Part shown: positions 1 to 12,700 of the stretch, in pieces
Position numbering within the stretch: the first letter of the stretch is position 1
Layout: every line of letters begins with the position of its first letter
Assembly (NCBI GenBank): GCA_903813345.2
Contig: CAIIXF020000003.1
Location: 18,302,931 to 18,366,930, forward strand
Source of the DNA: Owenia fusiformis
Taxonomy: Eukaryota; Annelida; Polychaeta; Sabellida; Oweniidae
Direction: 5' to 3'
DNA length: 64,000 bases
Program-made: the position numbers and the translations under genes
The notes under the pieces: generated by a model
What the model was told of the DNA's origin: nothing
What the model saw: the letters and a program-made list of their open reading frames with translations, nothing else
Database searches by the model: none

Positions 1-454
1 ATTAAAAAAACAGTGAACCAAATTGAAATCCGACCATTAGTTATCGAGATATACGCGTTTGAAGTTCGCGTACGGGCCACCGTTGCCGTATATCTAGACG
101 GCACGAATACACTTGGTATACGTATCTCTGCGAACAACAGACATTTGAAAGAAAATAGGCCCGAACGATGACTAGAGCATTTCTAAAACAACGATTCCCT
201 TCGTCAAACTAACGATTGCGGAATGTAGAACGACGCGTACGCTGCTCGAATCTACGTCGAAAGCTCTATATAGACGTCTGGAAGGCCTATTTTTTGAAGG
301 ACTATTTTTTGACCTCGACGGATCCGCGAAGCACGAGCCAGGCATTCTCCCCAACTACCTCCCTAGATTCCCCGTCCTTTAATCGACCATTATAGGCCCT
401 CAGAGCGTCCGTAGAGCCATTTCCCTCTATACGCGTATGGCCGAATCCTATTAT

Positions 455-488
455 AATTTTTGCTTTTGTATGTGCAAAAGCAAAAATT
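455..488 (+). other. Monomer 5' hairpin, 14-bp perfect stem
   Basis: The arm AATTTTTGCTTTTG (455-468) is the exact reverse complement of CAAAAGCAAAAATT (475-488), with loop TATGTG between. It recurs at each monomer start and is the first sequence after each spacer's CTAG plus T. It sits directly after TATTAT, as the spacer elements' 5' hairpins do, but its sequence is unrelated to theirs. I infer that it is the monomer ancestor's 5' terminal structure. Confidence 0.9.
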
Positions 489-596
489 TTTCTGTACACA
501 CGTTCTCATCAACGAGAGAAATCTGGATAAATCTACTCATACACGTTGTTAGGGGGCTAGGCGTAGTTGGTGGGAAATTAGGTCAAATCCCGATCT

Positions 597-609
597 GGGT
601 CAAAGGTCG
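597..609 (+). promoter_or_regulatory. DR1-like AGGTCA direct repeat in the monomer
   Basis: GGGTCA and AGGTCG are separated by one A. This is one base from the HNF4/RXR/COUP-TF type DR1 pattern known from animal nuclear receptors. The spacer elements carry the perfect form at the equivalent place. Binding is speculative; the motif may simply be part of the element head. Confidence 0.3.
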
Positions 610-692
610 AAATCTAGGTCGAAATCTGCATTTCCGCTATTTTGGCCTCTCGAGCCTCCTTAAGAAGTCAAAATCGGAGGAAAACTAGCTGG

Positions 693-712
693 TCGGAAAG
701 ACAGTTTTCCGA
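693..712 (+). other. Small internal monomer hairpin
   Basis: TCGGAAA (693-699) pairs with TTTCCGA (706-712) around loop GACAGT. Spacer elements have a comparable short palindrome, ACTTCCG and CGGAAGT around GTT, before the frequent GTTATGGCG motif. The function is unknown. Confidence 0.6.
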
Positions 713-3700
713 GCATTAAAAAAACAGTGAACCAAATTGAAATCCGACCATTAGTTATCGAGATATACGCGTTTGAAGTTCGCGTACGGGCCACCGTTGC
801 CGTATATCTAGACGGCACGAATACACTTGGTATACGTATCTCTGCGAACAACAGACATTTGAAAGAAAATAGGCCCGAACGATGACTAGAGCATTTCTAA
901 AACAACGATTCCCTTCGTCAAACTAACGATTGCGGAATGTAGAACGACGCGTACGCTGCTCGAATCTACGTCGAAAGCTCTATATAGACGTCTGGAAGGC
1001 CTATTTTTTGAAGGACTATTTTTTGACCTCGACGGATCCGCGAAGCACGAGCCAGGCATTCTCCCCAACTACCTCCCTAGATTCCCCGTCCTTTAATCGA
1101 CCATTATAGGCCCTCAGAGCGTCCGTAGAGCCATTTCCCTCTATACGCGTATGGCCGAATCCTATTATAATTTTTGCTTTTGTATGTGCAAAAGCAAAAA
1201 TTTTTCTGTACACACGTTCTCATCAACGAGAGAAATCTGGATAAATCTACTCATACACGTTGTTAGGGGGCTAGGCGTAGTTGGTGGGAAATTAGGTCAA
1301 ATCCCGATCTGGGTCAAAGGTCGAAATCTAGGTCGAAATCTGCATTTCCGCTATTTTGGCCTCTCGAGCCTCCTTAAGAAGTCAAAATCGGAGGAAAACT
1401 AGCTGGTCGGAAAGACAGTTTTCCGAGCATTAAAAAAACAGTGAACCAAATTGAAATCCGACCATTAGTTATCGAGATATACGCGTTTGAAGTTCGCGTA
1501 CGGGCCACCGTTGCCGTATATCTAGACGGCACGAATACACTTGGTATACGTATCTCTGCGAACAACAGACATTTGAAAGAAAATAGGCCCGAACGATGAC
1601 TAGAGCATTTCTAAAACAACGATTCCCTTCGTCAAACTAACGATTGCGGAATGTAGAACGACGCGTACGCTGCTCGAATCTACGTCGAAAGCTCTATATA
1701 GACGTCTGGAAGGCCTATTTTTTGAAGGACTATTTTTTGACCTCGACGGATCCGCGAAGCACGAGCCAGGCATTCTCCCCAACTACCTCCCTAGATTCCC
1801 CGTCCTTTAATCGACCATTATAGGCCCTCAGAGCGTCCGTAGAGCCATTTCCCTCTATACGCGTATGGCCGAATCCTATTATAATTTTTGCTTTTGTATG
1901 TGCAAAAGCAAAAATTTTTCTGTACACACGTTCTCATCAACGAGAGAAATCTGGATAAATCTACTCATACACGTTGTTAGGGGGCTAGGCGTAGTTGGTG
2001 GGAAATTAGGTCAAATCCCGATCTGGGTCAAAGGTCGAAATCTAGGTCGAAATCTGCATTTCCGCTATTTTGGCCTCTCGAGCCTCCTTAAGAAGTCAAA
2101 ATCGGAGGAAAACTAGCTGGTCGGAAAGACAGTTTTCCGAGCATTAAAAAAACAGTGAACCAAATTGAAATCCGACCATTAGTTATCGAGATATACGCGT
2201 TTGAAGTTCGCGTACGGGCCACCGTTGCCGTATATCTAGACGGCACGAATACACTTGGTATACGTATCTCTGCGAACAACAGACATTTGAAAGAAAATAG
2301 GCCCGAACGATGACTAGAGCATTTCTAAAACAACGATTCCCTTCGTCAAACTAACGATTGCGGAATGTAGAACGACGCGTACGCTGCTCGAATCTACGTC
2401 GAAAGCTCTATATAGACGTCTGGAAGGCCTATTTTTTGAAGGACTATTTTTTGACCTCGACGGATCCGCGAAGCACGAGCCAGGCATTCTCCCCAACTAC
2501 CTCCCTAGATTCCCCGTCCTTTAATCGACCATTATAGGCCCTCAGAGCGTCCGTAGAGCCATTTCCCTCTATACGCGTATGGCCGAATCCTATTATAATT
2601 TTTGCTTTTGTATGTGCAAAAGCAAAAATTTTTCTGTACACACGTTCTCATCAACGAGAGAAATCTGGATAAATCTACTCATACACGTTGTTAGGGGGCT
2701 AGGCGTAGTTGGTGGGAAATTAGGTCAAATCCCGATCTGGGTCAAAGGTCGAAATCTAGGTCGAAATCTGCATTTCCGCTATTTTGGCCTCTCGAGCCTC
2801 CTTAAGAAGTCAAAATCGGAGGAAAACTAGCTGGTCGGAAAGACAGTTTTCCGAGCATTAAAAAAACAGTGAACCAAATTGAAATCCGACCATTAGTTAT
2901 CGAGATATACGCGTTTGAAGTTCGCGTACGGGCCACCGTTGCCGTATATCTAGACGGCACGAATACACTTGGTATACGTATCTCTGCGAACAACAGACAT
3001 TTGAAAGAAAATAGGCCCGAACGATGACTAGAGCATTTCTAAAACAACGATTCCCTTCGTCAAACTAACGATTGCGGAATGTAGAACGACGCGTACGCTG
3101 CTCGAATCTACGTCGAAAGCTCTATATAGACGTCTGGAAGGCCTATTTTTTGAAGGACTATTTTTTGACCTCGACGGATCCGCGAAGCACGAGCCAGGCA
3201 TTCTCCCCAACTACCTCCCTAGATTCCCCGTCCTTTAATCGACCATTATAGGCCCTCAGAGCGTCCGTAGAGCCATTTCCCTCTATACGCGTATGGCCGA
3301 ATCCTATTATAATTTTTGCTTTTGTATGTGCAAAAGCAAAAATTTTTCTGTACACACGTTCTCATCAACGAGAGAAATCTGGATAAATCTACTCATACAC
3401 GTTGTTAGGGGGCTAGGCGTAGTTGGTGGGAAATTAGGTCAAATCCCGATCTGGGTCAAAGGTCGAAATCTAGGTCGAAATCTGCATTTCCGCTATTTTG
3501 GCCTCTCGAGCCTCCTTAAGAAGTCAAAATCGGAGGAAAACTAGCTGGTCGGAAAGACAGTTTTCCGAGCATTAAAAAAACAGTGAACCAAATTGAAATC
3601 CGACCATTAGTTATCGAGATATACGCGTTTGAAGTTCGCGTACGGGCCACCGTTGCCGTATATCTAGACGGCACGAATACACTTGGTATACGTATCTCTG

Positions 3701-6700
3701 CGAACAACAGACATTTGAAAGAAAATAGGCCCGAACGATGACTAGAGCATTTCTAAAACAACGATTCCCTTCGTCAAACTAACGATTGCGGAATGTAGAA
3801 CGACGCGTACGCTGCTCGAATCTACGTCGAAAGCTCTATATAGACGTCTGGAAGGCCTATTTTTTGAAGGACTATTTTTTGACCTCGACGGATCCGCGAA
3901 GCACGAGCCAGGCATTCTCCCCAACTACCTCCCTAGATTCCCCGTCCTTTAATCGACCATTATAGGCCCTCAGAGCGTCCGTAGAGCCATTTCCCTCTAT
4001 ACGCGTATGGCCGAATCCTATTATAATTTTTGCTTTTGTATGTGCAAAAGCAAAAATTTTTCTGTACACACGTTCTCATCAACGAGAGAAATCTGGATAA
4101 ATCTACTCATACACGTTGTTAGGGGGCTAGGCGTAGTTGGTGGGAAATTAGGTCAAATCCCGATCTGGGTCAAAGGTCGAAATCTAGGTCGAAATCTGCA
4201 TTTCCGCTATTTTGGCCTCTCGAGCCTCCTTAAGAAGTCAAAATCGGAGGAAAACTAGCTGGTCGGAAAGACAGTTTTCCGAGCATTAAAAAAACAGTGA
4301 ACCAAATTGAAATCCGACCATTAGTTATCGAGATATACGCGTTTGAAGTTCGCGTACGGGCCACCGTTGCCGTATATCTAGACGGCACGAATACACTTGG
4401 TATACGTATCTCTGCGAACAACAGACATTTGAAAGAAAATAGGCCCGAACGATGACTAGAGCATTTCTAAAACAACGATTCCCTTCGTCAAACTAACGAT
4501 TGCGGAATGTAGAACGACGCGTACGCTGCTCGAATCTACGTCGAAAGCTCTATATAGACGTCTGGAAGGCCTATTTTTTGAAGGACTATTTTTTGACCTC
4601 GACGGATCCGCGAAGCACGAGCCAGGCATTCTCCCCAACTACCTCCCTAGATTCCCCGTCCTTTAATCGACCATTATAGGCCCTCAGAGCGTCCGTAGAG
4701 CCATTTCCCTCTATACGCGTATGGCCGAATCCTATTATAATTTTTGCTTTTGTATGTGCAAAAGCAAAAATTTTTCTGTACACACGTTCTCATCAACGAG
4801 AGAAATCTGGATAAATCTACTCATACACGTTGTTAGGGGGCTAGGCGTAGTTGGTGGGAAATTAGGTCAAATCCCGATCTGGGTCAAAGGTCGAAATCTA
4901 GGTCGAAATCTGCATTTCCGCTATTTTGGCCTCTCGAGCCTCCTTAAGAAGTCAAAATCGGAGGAAAACTAGCTGGTCGGAAAGACAGTTTTCCGAGCAT
5001 TAAAAAAACAGTGAACCAAATTGAAATCCGACCATTAGTTATCGAGATATACGCGTTTGAAGTTCGCGTACGGGCCACCGTTGCCGTATATCTAGACGGC
5101 ACGAATACACTTGGTATACGTATCTCTGCGAACAACAGACATTTGAAAGAAAATAGGCCCGAACGATGACTAGAGCATTTCTAAAACAACGATTCCCTTC
5201 GTCAAACTAACGATTGCGGAATGTAGAACGACGCGTACGCTGCTCGAATCTACGTCGAAAGCTCTATATAGACGTCTGGAAGGCCTATTTTTTGAAGGAC
5301 TATTTTTTGACCTCGACGGATCCGCGAAGCACGAGCCAGGCATTCTCCCCAACTACCTCCCTAGATTCCCCGTCCTTTAATCGACCATTATAGGCCCTCA
5401 GAGCGTCCGTAGAGCCATTTCCCTCTATACGCGTATGGCCGAATCCTATTATAATTTTTGCTTTTGTATGTGCAAAAGCAAAAATTTTTCTGTACACACG
5501 TTCTCATCAACGAGAGAAATCTGGATAAATCTACTCATACACGTTGTTAGGGGGCTAGGCGTAGTTGGTGGGAAATTAGGTCAAATCCCGATCTGGGTCA
5601 AAGGTCGAAATCTAGGTCGAAATCTGCATTTCCGCTATTTTGGCCTCTCGAGCCTCCTTAAGAAGTCAAAATCGGAGGAAAACTAGCTGGTCGGAAAGAC
5701 AGTTTTCCGAGCATTAAAAAAACAGTGAACCAAATTGAAATCCGACCATTAGTTATCGAGATATACGCGTTTGAAGTTCGCGTACGGGCCACCGTTGCCG
5801 TATATCTAGACGGCACGAATACACTTGGTATACGTATCTCTGCGAACAACAGACATTTGAAAGAAAATAGGCCCGAACGATGACTAGAGCATTTCTAAAA
5901 CAACGATTCCCTTCGTCAAACTAACGATTGCGGAATGTAGAACGACGCGTACGCTGCTCGAATCTACGTCGAAAGCTCTATATAGACGTCTGGAAGGCCT
6001 ATTTTTTGAAGGACTATTTTTTGACCTCGACGGATCCGCGAAGCACGAGCCAGGCATTCTCCCCAACTACCTCCCTAGATTCCCCGTCCTTTAATCGACC
6101 ATTATAGGCCCTCAGAGCGTCCGTAGAGCCATTTCCCTCTATACGCGTATGGCCGAATCCTATTATAATTTTTGCTTTTGTATGTGCAAAAGCAAAAATT
6201 TTTCTGTACACACGTTCTCATCAACGAGAGAAATCTGGATAAATCTACTCATACACGTTGTTAGGGGGCTAGGCGTAGTTGGTGGGAAATTAGGTCAAAT
6301 CCCGATCTGGGTCAAAGGTCGAAATCTAGGTCGAAATCTGCATTTCCGCTATTTTGGCCTCTCGAGCCTCCTTAAGAAGTCAAAATCGGAGGAAAACTAG
6401 CTGGTCGGAAAGACAGTTTTCCGAGCATTAAAAAAACAGTGAACCAAATTGAAATCCGACCATTAGTTATCGAGATATACGCGTTTGAAGTTCGCGTACG
6501 GGCCACCGTTGCCGTATATCTAGACGGCACGAATACACTTGGTATACGTATCTCTGCGAACAACAGACATTTGAAAGAAAATAGGCCCGAACGATGACTA
6601 GAGCATTTCTAAAACAACGATTCCCTTCGTCAAACTAACGATTGCGGAATGTAGAACGACGCGTACGCTGCTCGAATCTACGTCGAAAGCTCTATATAGA

Positions 6701-9700
6701 CGTCTGGAAGGCCTATTTTTTGAAGGACTATTTTTTGACCTCGACGGATCCGCGAAGCACGAGCCAGGCATTCTCCCCAACTACCTCCCTAGATTCCCCG
6801 TCCTTTAATCGACCATTATAGGCCCTCAGAGCGTCCGTAGAGCCATTTCCCTCTATACGCGTATGGCCGAATCCTATTATAATTTTTGCTTTTGTATGTG
6901 CAAAAGCAAAAATTTTTCTGTACACACGTTCTCATCAACGAGAGAAATCTGGATAAATCTACTCATACACGTTGTTAGGGGGCTAGGCGTAGTTGGTGGG
7001 AAATTAGGTCAAATCCCGATCTGGGTCAAAGGTCGAAATCTAGGTCGAAATCTGCATTTCCGCTATTTTGGCCTCTCGAGCCTCCTTAAGAAGTCAAAAT
7101 CGGAGGAAAACTAGCTGGTCGGAAAGACAGTTTTCCGAGCATTAAAAAAACAGTGAACCAAATTGAAATCCGACCATTAGTTATCGAGATATACGCGTTT
7201 GAAGTTCGCGTACGGGCCACCGTTGCCGTATATCTAGACGGCACGAATACACTTGGTATACGTATCTCTGCGAACAACAGACATTTGAAAGAAAATAGGC
7301 CCGAACGATGACTAGAGCATTTCTAAAACAACGATTCCCTTCGTCAAACTAACGATTGCGGAATGTAGAACGACGCGTACGCTGCTCGAATCTACGTCGA
7401 AAGCTCTATATAGACGTCTGGAAGGCCTATTTTTTGAAGGACTATTTTTTGACCTCGACGGATCCGCGAAGCACGAGCCAGGCATTCTCCCCAACTACCT
7501 CCCTAGATTCCCCGTCCTTTAATCGACCATTATAGGCCCTCAGAGCGTCCGTAGAGCCATTTCCCTCTATACGCGTATGGCCGAATCCTATTATAATTTT
7601 TGCTTTTGTATGTGCAAAAGCAAAAATTTTTCTGTACACACGTTCTCATCAACGAGAGAAATCTGGATAAATCTACTCATACACGTTGTTAGGGGGCTAG
7701 GCGTAGTTGGTGGGAAATTAGGTCAAATCCCGATCTGGGTCAAAGGTCGAAATCTAGGTCGAAATCTGCATTTCCGCTATTTTGGCCTCTCGAGCCTCCT
7801 TAAGAAGTCAAAATCGGAGGAAAACTAGCTGGTCGGAAAGACAGTTTTCCGAGCATTAAAAAAACAGTGAACCAAATTGAAATCCGACCATTAGTTATCG
7901 AGATATACGCGTTTGAAGTTCGCGTACGGGCCACCGTTGCCGTATATCTAGACGGCACGAATACACTTGGTATACGTATCTCTGCGAACAACAGACATTT
8001 GAAAGAAAATAGGCCCGAACGATGACTAGAGCATTTCTAAAACAACGATTCCCTTCGTCAAACTAACGATTGCGGAATGTAGAACGACGCGTACGCTGCT
8101 CGAATCTACGTCGAAAGCTCTATATAGACGTCTGGAAGGCCTATTTTTTGAAGGACTATTTTTTGACCTCGACGGATCCGCGAAGCACGAGCCAGGCATT
8201 CTCCCCAACTACCTCCCTAGATTCCCCGTCCTTTAATCGACCATTATAGGCCCTCAGAGCGTCCGTAGAGCCATTTCCCTCTATACGCGTATGGCCGAAT
8301 CCTATTATAATTTTTGCTTTTGTATGTGCAAAAGCAAAAATTTTTCTGTACACACGTTCTCATCAACGAGAGAAATCTGGATAAATCTACTCATACACGT
8401 TGTTAGGGGGCTAGGCGTAGTTGGTGGGAAATTAGGTCAAATCCCGATCTGGGTCAAAGGTCGAAATCTAGGTCGAAATCTGCATTTCCGCTATTTTGGC
8501 CTCTCGAGCCTCCTTAAGAAGTCAAAATCGGAGGAAAACTAGCTGGTCGGAAAGACAGTTTTCCGAGCATTAAAAAAACAGTGAACCAAATTGAAATCCG
8601 ACCATTAGTTATCGAGATATACGCGTTTGAAGTTCGCGTACGGGCCACCGTTGCCGTATATCTAGACGGCACGAATACACTTGGTATACGTATCTCTGCG
8701 AACAACAGACATTTGAAAGAAAATAGGCCCGAACGATGACTAGAGCATTTCTAAAACAACGATTCCCTTCGTCAAACTAACGATTGCGGAATGTAGAACG
8801 ACGCGTACGCTGCTCGAATCTACGTCGAAAGCTCTATATAGACGTCTGGAAGGCCTATTTTTTGAAGGACTATTTTTTGACCTCGACGGATCCGCGAAGC
8901 ACGAGCCAGGCATTCTCCCCAACTACCTCCCTAGATTCCCCGTCCTTTAATCGACCATTATAGGCCCTCAGAGCGTCCGTAGAGCCATTTCCCTCTATAC
9001 GCGTATGGCCGAATCCTATTATAATTTTTGCTTTTGTATGTGCAAAAGCAAAAATTTTTCTGTACACACGTTCTCATCAACGAGAGAAATCTGGATAAAT
9101 CTACTCATACACGTTGTTAGGGGGCTAGGCGTAGTTGGTGGGAAATTAGGTCAAATCCCGATCTGGGTCAAAGGTCGAAATCTAGGTCGAAATCTGCATT
9201 TCCGCTATTTTGGCCTCTCGAGCCTCCTTAAGAAGTCAAAATCGGAGGAAAACTAGCTGGTCGGAAAGACAGTTTTCCGAGCATTAAAAAAACAGTGAAC
9301 CAAATTGAAATCCGACCATTAGTTATCGAGATATACGCGTTTGAAGTTCGCGTACGGGCCACCGTTGCCGTATATCTAGACGGCACGAATACACTTGGTA
9401 TACGTATCTCTGCGAACAACAGACATTTGAAAGAAAATAGGCCCGAACGATGACTAGAGCATTTCTAAAACAACGATTCCCTTCGTCAAACTAACGATTG
9501 CGGAATGTAGAACGACGCGTACGCTGCTCGAATCTACGTCGAAAGCTCTATATAGACGTCTGGAAGGCCTATTTTTTGAAGGACTATTTTTTGACCTCGA
9601 CGGATCCGCGAAGCACGAGCCAGGCATTCTCCCCAACTACCTCCCTAGATTCCCCGTCCTTTAATCGACCATTATAGGCCCTCAGAGCGTCCGTAGAGCC

Positions 9701-12700
9701 ATTTCCCTCTATACGCGTATGGCCGAATCCTATTATAATTTTTGCTTTTGTATGTGCAAAAGCAAAAATTTTTCTGTACACACGTTCTCATCAACGAGAG
9801 AAATCTGGATAAATCTACTCATACACGTTGTTAGGGGGCTAGGCGTAGTTGGTGGGAAATTAGGTCAAATCCCGATCTGGGTCAAAGGTCGAAATCTAGG
9901 TCGAAATCTGCATTTCCGCTATTTTGGCCTCTCGAGCCTCCTTAAGAAGTCAAAATCGGAGGAAAACTAGCTGGTCGGAAAGACAGTTTTCCGAGCATTA
10001 AAAAAACAGTGAACCAAATTGAAATCCGACCATTAGTTATCGAGATATACGCGTTTGAAGTTCGCGTACGGGCCACCGTTGCCGTATATCTAGACGGCAC
10101 GAATACACTTGGTATACGTATCTCTGCGAACAACAGACATTTGAAAGAAAATAGGCCCGAACGATGACTAGAGCATTTCTAAAACAACGATTCCCTTCGT
10201 CAAACTAACGATTGCGGAATGTAGAACGACGCGTACGCTGCTCGAATCTACGTCGAAAGCTCTATATAGACGTCTGGAAGGCCTATTTTTTGAAGGACTA
10301 TTTTTTGACCTCGACGGATCCGCGAAGCACGAGCCAGGCATTCTCCCCAACTACCTCCCTAGATTCCCCGTCCTTTAATCGACCATTATAGGCCCTCAGA
10401 GCGTCCGTAGAGCCATTTCCCTCTATACGCGTATGGCCGAATCCTATTATAATTTTTGCTTTTGTATGTGCAAAAGCAAAAATTTTTCTGTACACACGTT
10501 CTCATCAACGAGAGAAATCTGGATAAATCTACTCATACACGTTGTTAGGGGGCTAGGCGTAGTTGGTGGGAAATTAGGTCAAATCCCGATCTGGGTCAAA
10601 GGTCGAAATCTAGGTCGAAATCTGCATTTCCGCTATTTTGGCCTCTCGAGCCTCCTTAAGAAGTCAAAATCGGAGGAAAACTAGCTGGTCGGAAAGACAG
10701 TTTTCCGAGCATTAAAAAAACAGTGAACCAAATTGAAATCCGACCATTAGTTATCGAGATATACGCGTTTGAAGTTCGCGTACGGGCCACCGTTGCCGTA
10801 TATCTAGACGGCACGAATACACTTGGTATACGTATCTCTGCGAACAACAGACATTTGAAAGAAAATAGGCCCGAACGATGACTAGAGCATTTCTAAAACA
10901 ACGATTCCCTTCGTCAAACTAACGATTGCGGAATGTAGAACGACGCGTACGCTGCTCGAATCTACGTCGAAAGCTCTATATAGACGTCTGGAAGGCCTAT
11001 TTTTTGAAGGACTATTTTTTGACCTCGACGGATCCGCGAAGCACGAGCCAGGCATTCTCCCCAACTACCTCCCTAGATTCCCCGTCCTTTAATCGACCAT
11101 TATAGGCCCTCAGAGCGTCCGTAGAGCCATTTCCCTCTATACGCGTATGGCCGAATCCTATTATAATTTTTGCTTTTGTATGTGCAAAAGCAAAAATTTT
11201 TCTGTACACACGTTCTCATCAACGAGAGAAATCTGGATAAATCTACTCATACACGTTGTTAGGGGGCTAGGCGTAGTTGGTGGGAAATTAGGTCAAATCC
11301 CGATCTGGGTCAAAGGTCGAAATCTAGGTCGAAATCTGCATTTCCGCTATTTTGGCCTCTCGAGCCTCCTTAAGAAGTCAAAATCGGAGGAAAACTAGCT
11401 GGTCGGAAAGACAGTTTTCCGAGCATTAAAAAAACAGTGAACCAAATTGAAATCCGACCATTAGTTATCGAGATATACGCGTTTGAAGTTCGCGTACGGG
11501 CCACCGTTGCCGTATATCTAGACGGCACGAATACACTTGGTATACGTATCTCTGCGAACAACAGACATTTGAAAGAAAATAGGCCCGAACGATGACTAGA
11601 GCATTTCTAAAACAACGATTCCCTTCGTCAAACTAACGATTGCGGAATGTAGAACGACGCGTACGCTGCTCGAATCTACGTCGAAAGCTCTATATAGACG
11701 TCTGGAAGGCCTATTTTTTGAAGGACTATTTTTTGACCTCGACGGATCCGCGAAGCACGAGCCAGGCATTCTCCCCAACTACCTCCCTAGATTCCCCGTC
11801 CTTTAATCGACCATTATAGGCCCTCAGAGCGTCCGTAGAGCCATTTCCCTCTATACGCGTATGGCCGAATCCTATTATAATTTTTGCTTTTGTATGTGCA
11901 AAAGCAAAAATTTTTCTGTACACACGTTCTCATCAACGAGAGAAATCTGGATAAATCTACTCATACACGTTGTTAGGGGGCTAGGCGTAGTTGGTGGGAA
12001 ATTAGGTCAAATCCCGATCTGGGTCAAAGGTCGAAATCTAGGTCGAAATCTGCATTTCCGCTATTTTGGCCTCTCGAGCCTCCTTAAGAAGTCAAAATCG
12101 GAGGAAAACTAGCTGGTCGGAAAGACAGTTTTCCGAGCATTAAAAAAACAGTGAACCAAATTGAAATCCGACCATTAGTTATCGAGATATACGCGTTTGA
12201 AGTTCGCGTACGGGCCACCGTTGCCGTATATCTAGACGGCACGAATACACTTGGTATACGTATCTCTGCGAACAACAGACATTTGAAAGAAAATAGGCCC
12301 GAACGATGACTAGAGCATTTCTAAAACAACGATTCCCTTCGTCAAACTAACGATTGCGGAATGTAGAACGACGCGTACGCTGCTCGAATCTACGTCGAAA
12401 GCTCTATATAGACGTCTGGAAGGCCTATTTTTTGAAGGACTATTTTTTGACCTCGACGGATCCGCGAAGCACGAGCCAGGCATTCTCCCCAACTACCTCC
12501 CTAGATTCCCCGTCCTTTAATCGACCATTATAGGCCCTCAGAGCGTCCGTAGAGCCATTTCCCTCTATACGCGTATGGCCGAATCCTATTATAATTTTTG
12601 CTTTTGTATGTGCAAAAGCAAAAATTTTTCTGTACACACGTTCTCATCAACGAGAGAAATCTGGATAAATCTACTCATACACGTTGTTAGGGGGCTAGGC

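Larger units (their letters stand above)
455..1168 (+). repeat. Representative 714-bp satellite monomer
   Basis: The monomer is phased so that it starts at AATTTTTG and ends at CCTATTAT, because all array edges in the window fall there. It opens with a 14-bp-stem hairpin (455-488). A head follows with TTCTCATCAACGAG (505-518), GGGAAATTAGGTCAAAT (572-588) and a run of GGTCRAA motifs (581-625). Next come a small hairpin (693-712) and ACCAAATTGAAATCCGACC (from 731). These blocks match, in the same order, blocks of the AT-rich spacer elements, so I infer common ancestry. It is CpG-rich: a hand count gives about 50 CpG per monomer. It contains one GGATCC and one CTCGAG, and three ACGCGT sites. It has no 3' CTAG tail and no minisatellite. 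Confidence 0.95.

Noticed and set aside
437-688. 83-codon plus-strand frame repeated in almost each monomer
   Set aside because: It is repeated only because the DNA is identical. It crosses the monomer hairpin and junction and changes start beside each spacer. No domain, signal or homologue is recognisable. The three 60-65 codon minus-strand frames are rejected for the same reason.
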